Below are positions 1-6,302 of a stretch of 10,561 bases of DNA, piece after piece; within the stretch, counting starts at the first letter, position 1, and each line of letters starts with the position of its first letter. Both the position numbers and the translations under genes were made by a program. The DNA is from Proteobacteria bacterium UBA3413 (GTDB taxonomy: Bacteria > Pseudomonadota > Gammaproteobacteria > Magnimaribacterales > D2472), in contig DEOR01000065.1 of NCBI GenBank assembly GCA_002358345.1, positions 116,399-126,959 on the forward strand, given 5' to 3'. The notes under the pieces are model-generated. The model was not told the DNA's origin, did not search any database, and was given only the letters and a program-made list of their open reading frames with translations.

Positions 1-94
1 AGAAGTGGCAGCAGAAGAAGCTCAGGCTGAAGAAGAAACTCCAGAAGTAGCAGAAGAATCTGAAGAAGAATCTTCAGATGATGAGAAACAATAA
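1..94 (+). CDS. rpsP: 30S ribosomal protein S16, C-terminal tail (partial, 5' end outside window)
   Basis: Reading from base 2 there is an open frame of 30 codons ending in TAA at 92-94. It enters from the left edge, so only the C-terminus is visible. The visible residues contain 15 Asp/Glu and only one Lys, and are otherwise mostly Ala, Ser, Gln, Thr, Pro and Val. No conserved S16 core is in the window. The identification rests on position: the next genes are rimM, trmD and rplS, and rpsP is the gene that precedes them in this widely conserved operon. Ordinary S16 proteins are about 80-90 residues and basic, so an acidic low-complexity tail of at least 30 residues is an addition to the core. 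It is probably disordered and exposed on the 30S surface (inference). The last 17 nt overlap the start of rimM in another frame, which suggests translational coupling. Confidence 0.75.
   Translation, partial: EVAAEEAQAEEETPEVAEESEEESSDDEKQ
58..79 (+). promoter_or_regulatory. Perfect hairpin at the rpsP-rimM junction covering the rimM start
   Basis: A 9-bp perfect inverted repeat (ATCTGAAGA at 58-66, TCTTCAGAT at 71-79) flanks a 4-nt AGAA loop. The right arm includes the first two bases of the rimM ATG at 78-80, and the second ATG at 81-83 follows directly. No good Shine-Dalgarno sequence precedes rimM. In the mRNA this stem would hide the rimM start until ribosomes translating the end of rpsP open it. 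In E. coli rimM and trmD are translated far less than the flanking ribosomal protein genes, so a translational brake here fits known biology. The function is inferred, and the arms also encode acidic tail residues, so chance remains possible. Confidence 0.4.
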
Positions 95-617
95 TTCTCC
101 AGATCTATCATTATTTCTTCTTATTGCCAGAATTGGTAAGACTAGAGGTTTAAAAGGCGAGTTTTTCCTAAGGTCCTTTGCAGAAAACCCTGATAGCTTA
201 AACAGCTTCACAAAATTCTATACCCTTGCATCTAATTTGATGGAAGAGGTAAATTTTGAATATATCAAAACAGCAAACTCTAATATCGTTGCTAAAATTA
301 AAGCCATTGATGATATAGATTCAATTAAGATTTTTGGCCAAAGAGATGTTTACGTTCTTAGGTCTGAGCTTCCTGAGCTCGAAGACAATGAAGCATATTG
401 GTTTGAATTAGTTGGCATGAATGTAATAAATCTTGATGATGAGATTCTAGGGGTGGTTGATACTGTTAATAATTATGGAGCTAGTGATATCCTAGAGATT
501 AATTCTCAGTTAACTAAAAATGAAAAATTACTCATACCTTTTATTAGAAATAAATTTGTTATTTCTATAGATAAGTCAAAGAACGTAATTTTAGTAGATT
601 GGGAAGAGGGGTATTAA
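78..617 (+). CDS. rimM: Ribosome maturation factor RimM (16S rRNA processing)
   Basis: This 179-residue protein is an assembly factor that binds S19 and helps mature the head of the 30S subunit in the cytoplasm. The N-terminal RimM domain starts with ARIGKTRGLKGE at residues 17-28, the family signature. A C-terminal PRC-barrel follows, with YWFELVGMNV (107-116), YGASDILEI (133-141; the family usually has GAND or GSND where this has GASD), LIPFI (152-156) and the closing VDWEEGY (173-179). Length is normal for the family. Either ATG 78 or ATG 81 could be the start; both give a tail of about 15 residues before the conserved core, and neither has a clear ribosome binding site. The start overlaps the end of rpsP by 17 nt and lies in a hairpin. 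It is second in the rpsP-rimM-trmD-rplS operon. Confidence 0.96.
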   Translation: MMRNNNSPDLSLFLLIARIGKTRGLKGEFFLRSFAENPDSLNSFTKFYTLASNLMEEVNFEYIKTANSNIVAKIKAIDDIDSIKIFGQRDVYVLRSELPELEDNEAYWFELVGMNVINLDDEILGVVDTVNNYGASDILEINSQLTKNEKLLIPFIRNKFVISIDKSKNVILVDWEEGY

Positions 618-632
618 TTCCTCAAGGCAATA

Positions 633-1364
633 ATGATTATCAATATAATTACTTTATTTCCAGAGATATTCTCAGCACTGAATGCAGGCTTATTAGGCCA
701 GGCCATTGATAGAAAAGATATTACTATCAATTTAATTGATCTTCGAAATTTTGCTTTAAATGAATATGGTCAGGTCGATAGCAGGCCATATGGAGGAGGA
801 GAAGGCATGGTATTGATGGCCAAACCTTTGGAAGAAGCAATTCAAAGTATTCCTAATGTACATGAAAGTCACTTGGTAAATTTATCCCCGCAAGGAAAGC
901 AGCTTAATCAAGCGAAAGCGCAAGAACTTTCTAAATATACAGATTTAACAATTATTGCTGGGAGATATGAAGGAATCGACGAGAGGATTATTAACCAATT
1001 TGTAGACGAAGAGATTTCAATTGGAGATTTTGTTCTTAGCGGCGGCGAATTTGCTGCACTAGCACTCATCGATGCTTGTTCGAGATTCATTCCAGGGGTC
1101 ATAGGTAACCAAAAATCTGTTGAATTAGATACTTTTGGCTCAGGTTTATTGAAGGGACCTGTATTTACAAGGCCTGAAAAATTTAATGATGAAAACGTAC
1201 CCGAGGTTCTGCTTTCAGGTAATCATGCAAAAATTCAGGAATGGAAGGAGACCCAATCACTATTAAGAACCTTCGAAAGGAGACCCGAGCTCTTAAATAA
1301 TATAAAATTAACAAAAAAACAGAAAAAACTCTTGGAAGATGCAGCTTCTAAGCGTATCCTATAG
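633..1364 (+). CDS. trmD: tRNA (guanine37-N1)-methyltransferase
   Basis: TrmD is a SPOUT-class dimeric enzyme that uses S-adenosylmethionine to methylate G37, next to the anticodon, in tRNAs that read codons such as CUN, CCN and CGG, preventing +1 frameshifts. The 243-residue length is typical. Visible motifs are LFPEIF at 8-13, RPYGGGEGM at 51-59, LSPQGK at 84-89, and the knotted SAM site AGRYEGIDERI (109-119) followed by SIGDFVLSGGE (129-139). Arg151 in SRFIPG and Asp166 in ELDTF match the E. coli catalytic Arg154 and Asp169. LLSGNHAKI at 193-201 belongs to the C-terminal tRNA-binding part. AAGG at 624-627, five bases before the ATG, supports the start. It lies 15 nt after rimM and 18 nt before rplS. 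Confidence 0.98.
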   Translation: MIINIITLFPEIFSALNAGLLGQAIDRKDITINLIDLRNFALNEYGQVDSRPYGGGEGMVLMAKPLEEAIQSIPNVHESHLVNLSPQGKQLNQAKAQELSKYTDLTIIAGRYEGIDERIINQFVDEEISIGDFVLSGGEFAALALIDACSRFIPGVIGNQKSVELDTFGSGLLKGPVFTRPEKFNDENVPEVLLSGNHAKIQEWKETQSLLRTFERRPELLNNIKLTKKQKKLLEDAASKRIL

Positions 1365-1382
1365 CACATTTTAGGCAAAGTC

Positions 1383-1976
1383 ATGGCAGATAAAGATAAC
1401 GAAAATATGGAAAATCCAACAGAAGAAGTGGTTGAAACTAACGAGACAATTGCAGAGGATGCTTTAGAAGCAATAGAGTCTGTGGAGGCTCCACTTGAAG
1501 TCTCAGAGGCAACTGAATCAGTGGACGAAATATCTGCAGAGACTGCAGAAGAAACTGCTGAGCAGCCAGCTGATGAAGCCCCCGTTGAAGAGGTGAAAGC
1601 TGCCCCAATAACAGTTGACGAAAAATCTCCTGCACAAATTATTAATGCGTTCGAATCCAATCAATTAAAAGATGATATTCCTTCCTTTAGACCTGGAGAC
1701 ACTCTTGTTGTATCAGTAAGGGTTCAAGAAGGTGATAGAACTAGATTACAAGCATTTGAAGGTGTTGTCATGAACATCAAGAGAGCTGGCCTAAATTCTG
1801 CTTTTATTGTGCGAAAGATTTCTAGCGGCATAGGCGTTGAAAGAACTTTTCAAATGCATAGCCCTTTAATTGAATCCATTGCTGTGAAGAGAAAAGGTGA
1901 TGTAAGGCAAGCCACTTTGTACTACCTTAGAGAAAGATCAGGCCGTTCAGCAAGAATCAAAGAAAGATTAGACTAA
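1383..1976 (+). CDS. rplS: 50S ribosomal protein L19 with long acidic N-terminal extension
   Basis: Residues about 82-197 (116 residues, the usual full length of L19) form the ribosomal core: SPAQIINAFE at 82-91, the FRPGDTLVVSVRVQEGDR stretch at 102-119, QAFEGVVMNIKRAG at 123-136, SGIGVERTFQMHSP at 148-161 and RRSGR-like YYLRERSGRSARIKERL at the end. L19 sits at the 30S-50S interface. The first 80 residues are an extra segment with 28 Asp/Glu against two Lys, rich in Ala, Ser, Thr, Val and Pro, and probably disordered. The ATG at 1383 lies 18 nt after trmD with a weak AGG (1373-1375) upstream. A GTG at 1593 could start a nearly normal-length L19, but it lacks a well-placed ribosome binding site. 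The frame is open and in register all the way, so the long form is preferred. Confidence 0.95.
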   Translation: MADKDNENMENPTEEVVETNETIAEDALEAIESVEAPLEVSEATESVDEISAETAEETAEQPADEAPVEEVKAAPITVDEKSPAQIINAFESNQLKDDIPSFRPGDTLVVSVRVQEGDRTRLQAFEGVVMNIKRAGLNSAFIVRKISSGIGVERTFQMHSPLIESIAVKRKGDVRQATLYYLRERSGRSARIKERLD

Positions 1977-1980
1977 TATT

Positions 1981-2883
1981 ATGTCATCCCGCTTGCAAAG
2001 GAATCAATACATTGATTCCTTTTTGGCGAACCTTCGTTTAGAAAAAGGTCTATCGACTAATACTATCAATGCATATGGCAGTGACTGTCAATCCTTTGTC
2101 AACTGGGTTGAATCGGTTGCTCACGCAGACATTCTTCACCTTCAGGAGAAACAGATAGAGCATTACGTTAAAAGCTTTCAGGCTCAAGGTCTCGCAAGAG
2201 CTACAATCAACAGGAAGCTATCTTCAATAAAACATTTTTATCTTTTTTTACAGAAAAAGAAGTTTGTTTCTTTCAATCCTATTGCCGGCATGGCGGGACC
2301 AAAAAATATTAGGTCCCTCCCAAAATCAATGTCTGAGAGTGAAGTTGAGCTTTTAATTCAATCCCCTGATTGCGAATCTTTTATTGGGCTTAGGGATCGG
2401 GCAATGTTAGAGCTGCTTTATGCTACTGGCGTAAGAATTAGCGAGCTAACCAATCTTCAGTACGCTAATATCGATTTGAATAGATCCTTGATAAAAGTCA
2501 TGGGCAAGGGAAGCAAAGAGAGAATGATACCTTTTGGTGAGAATGCATTTGCATGCTTGGTGGACTATATTAATTTTCGAAGAGCTAATAATCTCTCACT
2601 TAATTCCAGAGATTTTTTTATTAGCCAGCAGGGGAAGCAAATCACTCGCCAAGCTTTCTGGCATAGAATTAAGCACTACTTATCAAAAGCTGGGTTATCT
2701 CCAGAAATCTCCCCACATACTCTAAGGCATGCATTTGCCACACACCTATTAAATCATGGAGCCGATCTTCGATCTGTCCAAATGTTGCTTGGACATAGTG
2801 ATTTATCAACCACACAAATATATACTCACATAGCTAAGCAAAGGCTTGGCGAAATGCTTAAAAAACATCACCCTCGAGGCTAA
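1981..2883 (+). CDS. xerD: Tyrosine recombinase XerD
   Basis: XerD works with XerC at the dif site, under FtsK control, to resolve chromosome dimers at division. The 300-residue protein has an N-terminal SAM-like core-binding domain (about 5-95, including LEKGLSTNTINAY at 20-32) and a C-terminal catalytic domain. The complete active-site set is visible: Arg152 (ATGVRISEL), Lys176 (GKGSKER), His246 and Arg249 (PHTLRHAFATHLL), His272 (LGHSDLSTTQIYTH) and the nucleophile Tyr281. The C-terminal end (KKHHPRG) resembles the QHHPRA end of E. coli XerD, and the downstream dsbC also favours XerD over XerC. The ATG lies 4 nt after rplS without a clear ribosome binding site. Codons 6-15 contain a terminator-like inverted repeat. 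A TTG at 2023 is a possible but weaker start, since it would cut off conserved N-terminal residues. Confidence 0.95.
   Translation: MSSRLQRNQYIDSFLANLRLEKGLSTNTINAYGSDCQSFVNWVESVAHADILHLQEKQIEHYVKSFQAQGLARATINRKLSSIKHFYLFLQKKKFVSFNPIAGMAGPKNIRSLPKSMSESEVELLIQSPDCESFIGLRDRAMLELLYATGVRISELTNLQYANIDLNRSLIKVMGKGSKERMIPFGENAFACLVDYINFRRANNLSLNSRDFFISQQGKQITRQAFWHRIKHYLSKAGLSPEISPHTLRHAFATHLLNHGADLRSVQMLLGHSDLSTTQIYTHIAKQRLGEMLKKHHPRG
1997..2024 (+). terminator. Terminator-like inverted repeat inside the start of xerD
   Basis: A perfect 12-bp inverted repeat (AAAGGAATCAAT at 1997-2008, ATTGATTCCTTT at 2011-2022) has a 2-nt spacer; as RNA it would form an 11-bp stem with a UACA loop. The run of five T at 2020-2024 begins in the right arm. 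It lies 20 nt after the rplS stop and 17 nt into xerD. Position and shape fit an intrinsic terminator or attenuator for the rpsP-rplS operon, lowering read-through into xerD. The stem has only three GC pairs and the T run is short, so termination would be partial at best. Both arms encode conserved XerD residues. Confidence 0.4.
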
Positions 2884-2888
2884 TTAGA

Positions 2889-3611
2889 ATGAAGCGTAGT
2901 AAATATTTTTTTATCTTTTTTTGTACCTTTTCTATTCTAGGGGCAGCAGAGGAGAGCCCCATCATTTCGAAGATTAATAATATTCTCCCAGAAGGTAGGT
3001 CAGTTCAGAGCATCAAAGAGTCTCAGGTTAAAGGCTTATATGTTGTTGATATTGGCGATTTGCAGCCTATCTATGCTTCCGAAGATGGAAATTTCTTTAT
3101 ATATGGAGAGCTGTATTCAATTGAAAGAGGCTCTCTTCTCAATACCACCAAGCAAGAAATTAGCTTAAACAGACGAGCAATTCTAGACTCTGAATTATTA
3201 GAAAAAGACTTTATTACGTTTCAAGCAGAGAATGAAAAATATGTTATTACTGTGTTTACAGATGTAGATTGTGGCTATTGCAGAAAATTTCATGGAGAAA
3301 TTGATGATTATAATGCCCAGGGAATTACAGTGAATTATGTTGCATTTCCTAGATCGGGCCTTGAATCAGAGTCATACAATAAAATTGTTGGAGCTTGGTG
3401 CTCACCTAATCCCAAAGAATCGCTAACAGCGCTTAAGCAAGGCTTGGATCCTGAGCTACCCCTTTGCCAAGATCATCCTGTTGAAGAACACTTTCTGCTT
3501 GGACAAAGAATAGGGATCACTGGAACTCCCGCAATCATCTCAGCCAACGGAGATCTTTTGCCAGGTTACTTACCCCCCATGGAATTATTAAAAAGATTGA
3601 GACAACTATGA
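2889..3611 (+). CDS. dsbC: Thiol:disulfide interchange protein DsbC (periplasmic disulfide isomerase)
   Basis: DsbC is a V-shaped periplasmic homodimer that reshuffles wrong disulfides and is kept reduced by DsbD. Residues 1-20 form a signal peptide: KRSK, then a hydrophobic stretch rich in Phe and Ile ending LGAA, with likely cleavage near residue 20. Residues about 21-80 form the dimerisation domain and about 110-240 the thioredoxin fold. The active site is Cys128-Gly-Tyr-Cys131, the classic DsbC CGYC, and the cis-proline loop is Thr213-Pro214 (GTPA). Cys171 and Cys193 probably form the structural second disulfide. The 240-residue length is normal. The ATG lies 5 nt after xerD, with GAGG at 2876-2879 as a likely ribosome binding site. 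The stop overlaps the hom start as ATGA. xerD-dsbC linkage is known from other gammaproteobacteria. Confidence 0.96.
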   Translation: MKRSKYFFIFFCTFSILGAAEESPIISKINNILPEGRSVQSIKESQVKGLYVVDIGDLQPIYASEDGNFFIYGELYSIERGSLLNTTKQEISLNRRAILDSELLEKDFITFQAENEKYVITVFTDVDCGYCRKFHGEIDDYNAQGITVNYVAFPRSGLESESYNKIVGAWCSPNPKESLTALKQGLDPELPLCQDHPVEEHFLLGQRIGITGTPAIISANGDLLPGYLPPMELLKRLRQL

Positions 3612-4867
3612 CTGAATTAAAGGTTGGTATTTGCGGATGGGGCAATGTGGCAACAGGCCTATACGAAGCTTTGCATGGAGAAAAAATTGCCCAATTAGCA
3701 GATTGCAAGATCTCTGTAACATGCATAGGAGCGAGGAGAGACAACCCACGATGCGACTATGGAGATACTGAGGTATTTAGAGATATCTTTGATATTCCAG
3801 AGCAAGATATTGATGTTGTGATTGAGCTCATTGGCGGGGTTGAAATAGCAAGAGAATTAATTCTTAAAGCTATTGCTCAAGGCAAGCATGTTGTTACAGC
3901 GAACAAAGCTGTTATCTACAATCATGGCGATGAAATTTTTGATGCAGCCAGAGCGCAAGGAGTCCAGGTTCTATTTGAAGCCTCTGTCTGTGCAGGCACG
4001 CCAATAGTAAAGCTCATGCAGAATGAATTAGGCGGCAATAAAATTAGCAAAGTGAGCGGGATGCTTAACGGAACCTCTAATTTTATTCTTTCAAGCATGG
4101 AAGAGGGAATGAGCTTTGATGAGGCTTTAACTATTGCTCAAGAAGAGGGTTATGCTGAGCCAGACCCATCTTTTGATATAGAAGGGATGGATGCGGCCCA
4201 TAAAATTGGAATCTTAGCTTATTTAGCTTATGGCTCTTCCTTGCCTCCAGCGCATTTTTACGTAGAGGGGATCACAAATATTGCTTCCACAGATTTTCAG
4301 TATGCAAAAAATCATAAGTTAGCTCTCAAGCATCTTGCCGTTGCTAAGCTTGTTGATGATGCGGTGGAGATGCGTGTACATCCTGTATTAATGGATGAGA
4401 AATCAAGCCTTGCTTCGTTGCAAGGCGTTAGGAATGGTATAGAGCTCGATACAAACCTAGTGGGTAAAGTTCATTTGGCAGGTTCAGGCGCAGGCAGAGA
4501 ATCAACAGCCTCAGGTCTAATCTCAGATTTAATGAGCCTTGCAAGGTCTAATAATAAGTTACCTAGTCGACCAGATCATCCGCCAGTGAAGATTGTTGAG
4601 TTTTCCTCAAGTATTTTTAAGTATTATTTTTATCTAGAAGTAGATGATGAGCTAGGAGCAGCAGCCTCTATCACCTCTTGTTTTGCAAAATATGGCATTA
4701 GCCTAGAAAGCATTATTCAAGAAGATCATCTGCAGAACAATAAAGCGCCAATAATTATCACAACAGACTCAACGTCTGAAAAAAATGCGCAAGCCACCTT
4801 GGAAGAACTTTCTAATTTAAGCCCCGTGTCTTCTTCGAAGCTCATAAGAATTGAGAGAGATTCATAA
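3608..4867 (+). CDS. hom: Homoserine dehydrogenase (NAD(P)-dependent, with C-terminal ACT domain)
   Basis: The enzyme reduces aspartate semialdehyde to homoserine, the branch point toward threonine and methionine. It is a single-function enzyme of 419 residues without an aspartokinase domain. The nucleotide-binding loop is GICGWGNVATGL at 7-18. VTANKAV (96-102) carries Asn99-Lys100. NGTSNFIL (154-161) and GYAEPDPSFD (181-190) are followed by EGMDAAHKI (192-200). Glu184, Asp195 and Lys199 align with yeast Glu208, Asp219 and Lys223, so the catalytic set is present. A C-terminal ACT domain (about 338-415, YYFYLEVDDELGAAASI) suggests feedback control, probably by threonine. Residues 127-132 read VCAGTP where family members I recall have VAGGIP. 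The start overlaps dsbC by 4 nt and the stop overlaps thrC by one base (TAATG), so translation is likely coupled. Confidence 0.97.
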   Translation: MTELKVGICGWGNVATGLYEALHGEKIAQLADCKISVTCIGARRDNPRCDYGDTEVFRDIFDIPEQDIDVVIELIGGVEIARELILKAIAQGKHVVTANKAVIYNHGDEIFDAARAQGVQVLFEASVCAGTPIVKLMQNELGGNKISKVSGMLNGTSNFILSSMEEGMSFDEALTIAQEEGYAEPDPSFDIEGMDAAHKIGILAYLAYGSSLPPAHFYVEGITNIASTDFQYAKNHKLALKHLAVAKLVDDAVEMRVHPVLMDEKSSLASLQGVRNGIELDTNLVGKVHLAGSGAGRESTASGLISDLMSLARSNNKLPSRPDHPPVKIVEFSSSIFKYYFYLEVDDELGAAASITSCFAKYGISLESIIQEDHLQNNKAPIIITTDSTSEKNAQATLEELSNLSPVSSSKLIRIERDS

Positions 4868-6255
4868 TGTTGTTTCATAGCACTCGAGGCAATGACAGTG
4901 ATAGAAAGTTTGCTGATATTGTTATGCAAGGCCTTGCAAGCGATGGCGGCTTATTTATGCCAGATGCATGGCCTCAAATTGACATTGAAAAATTTAAAAA
5001 ATCAGATTCCTTTATTGATGTTGCCAAGCAGATCGTTCCTCTATTCACCGCTTCCTCTTACTCAAAAGAAGAGACGCTCCAGATATTAGAAAATACTTGG
5101 CATGATTTTGAAGACAAACAATTTGCCGCAATTAAAAAAGTAGACTCAAAGCTTTTAATTCTAGAACTCTTTCATGGCCCAACTGCTGCCTTCAAAGATT
5201 TTGGGCTGCAGCTTGCTGCAGCATTTTTTAATGATATTTTAGAAAAAGAAGATAAGACTGCAATTGTCTTGGGAGCTACATCTGGAGACACTGGCTCTGC
5301 TGCCATTGATGCCTGTAAAAAATATGCCAGAATTAAGAGCTTTATTTTACTGCCTAACGGCAATATGTCAGAGGTTCAAAGAAGACAAATGACCACGGTT
5401 GTTCAGCCTAATGTTTTCACCCTAAGGGTCAATGGAACATTCGATGATTGTCAGGACATTGTTAAATCAGCCTTCAGGGATAGAAATTTCATGCATGATG
5501 GCCAGTATCTTCTTGCCGTGAACTCCATTAACTGGGTGAGAATCATCGGGCAAATTTGTTATTACTTTTATTCCTATGCGCAACTTAAAGATGAGCATTC
5601 AAAACTAAATTTTTCAGTACCCACAGGAAATTTTGGAAATGTCTTTGCATGTTATTCAGCGCTTAAGATGGGATTGCCTCTTGAGAAAATCATTGTTGCC
5701 GTTAATGAGAATGATATTTTGTATCGATTTTTTAAAGACAATCAATATGCTCGAAAGATGGTTGAGGAGACAATTTCTCCCAGCATGGATATTAGCATTG
5801 CCAGTAATTTTGAGAGATTGATTTATGACTTCTACTGCGAGAGAGATTCTAAAGTGTGCAATGGTTTATTTAGTGATTTTCCCTCTTCTTCTATCAGCCT
5901 TAATAAGGATGTTTGGCAAAAATCAAAGAGTCTCTTCATGAGCGCAAGAGTGAATGATGCTGAAACACTAAAAACTATGACTGAAGTTTTTAATGACTTC
6001 CAATATATCCTGGATCCCCATACAGCTGTGGCTTTTAAAGCTGCTCAAAAATTACAAGGCTCAGTTGATGGGCCCATCATTGTTCTTGCTACGGCGCACC
6101 CAGCAAAGTTCCCCAAAACATTAGAAACAGTTGGCCTGACGGCCTCTAACATTCCTAAGTCCCTAAGCAACGTCATGGATAAGCAGGAATTTTCATTTTC
6201 ATGCGAAGCCGATCAAACAGCTATCATCAATTACATCAAAGAGAAGAATTTATAA
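4867..6255 (+). CDS. thrC: Threonine synthase
   Basis: This PLP enzyme converts O-phosphohomoserine to threonine, the last step of the pathway. It has 462 residues and belongs to the longer class, like E. coli and yeast ThrC. The N-terminus has the typical STRG (5-8) and GLASDGGLFMP (22-32). HGPTAAFKDFG at 103-113 places the PLP-binding lysine at Lys110. GATSGDTGSAA (136-146), VNSINWVRIIGQ (218-229) and the phosphate-cup loop PTGNFGNV (252-259) are all present, and LATAHPAKFPKT (407-418) is the C-terminal signature. The ATG shares one base with the hom stop, and GAGAG a few bases upstream may act as a weak ribosome binding site. Homoserine kinase, which makes its substrate, is not in the window and must be elsewhere. 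Confidence 0.97.
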   Translation: MLFHSTRGNDSDRKFADIVMQGLASDGGLFMPDAWPQIDIEKFKKSDSFIDVAKQIVPLFTASSYSKEETLQILENTWHDFEDKQFAAIKKVDSKLLILELFHGPTAAFKDFGLQLAAAFFNDILEKEDKTAIVLGATSGDTGSAAIDACKKYARIKSFILLPNGNMSEVQRRQMTTVVQPNVFTLRVNGTFDDCQDIVKSAFRDRNFMHDGQYLLAVNSINWVRIIGQICYYFYSYAQLKDEHSKLNFSVPTGNFGNVFACYSALKMGLPLEKIIVAVNENDILYRFFKDNQYARKMVEETISPSMDISIASNFERLIYDFYCERDSKVCNGLFSDFPSSSISLNKDVWQKSKSLFMSARVNDAETLKTMTEVFNDFQYILDPHTAVAFKAAQKLQGSVDGPIIVLATAHPAKFPKTLETVGLTASNIPKSLSNVMDKQEFSFSCEADQTAIINYIKEKNL

Positions 6256-6302
6256 ACCACCAACTTTCGTTGTAAAATTAAATATATCTTATATTCACTC
6301 AC
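6256..6302 (+). promoter_or_regulatory. AT-rich gap before prfB, possible weak promoter
   Basis: At 47 nt this is the widest gap between plus-strand genes. It is AT-rich and contains TATATT at 6290-6295 as a possible -10 element. TTGTAA at 6270-6275 resembles a -35 element but is only 14 bases away, and TTTCGT at 6265-6270 gives 19 bases with a poor match. A separate promoter for prfB-lysS is therefore possible but weakly supported. No convincing terminator after thrC and no clear ribosome binding site for prfB were seen. Confidence 0.2.

Noticed and set aside
1593..1595. GTG as an alternative rplS start giving a nearly normal-length L19
   Set aside because: The adjacent GAAGAG is too close to serve as a ribosome binding site, and the frame is open from the better-placed ATG at 1383. 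It is kept only as a possibility.
1235..1660. Ser-rich minus-strand frame of 141 codons opposite trmD-rplS
   Set aside because: It is the complement of the Glu/Ala/Thr-rich rplS extension; the low-complexity composition on the coding strand creates the open antisense frame. No start context or domain supports it.
5205..5222. Double GCTGCAGC palindrome in thrC
   Set aside because: It encodes a Leu-Gln-Leu-Ala-Ala stretch in a conserved helix; the 2-nt spacer is too short for a full hairpin and nothing around it suggests a site.
6261..6272. CAAC-TTTC-GTTG hairpin after thrC as a terminator
   Set aside because: The 4-bp stem is too short and is followed by mixed A/T bases, not a T run.
6281..6295. 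AATATA-TCT-TATATT inverted repeat before prfB
   Set aside because: Six AT pairs with a 3-nt loop are expected by chance in such AT-rich DNA and would not be stable.
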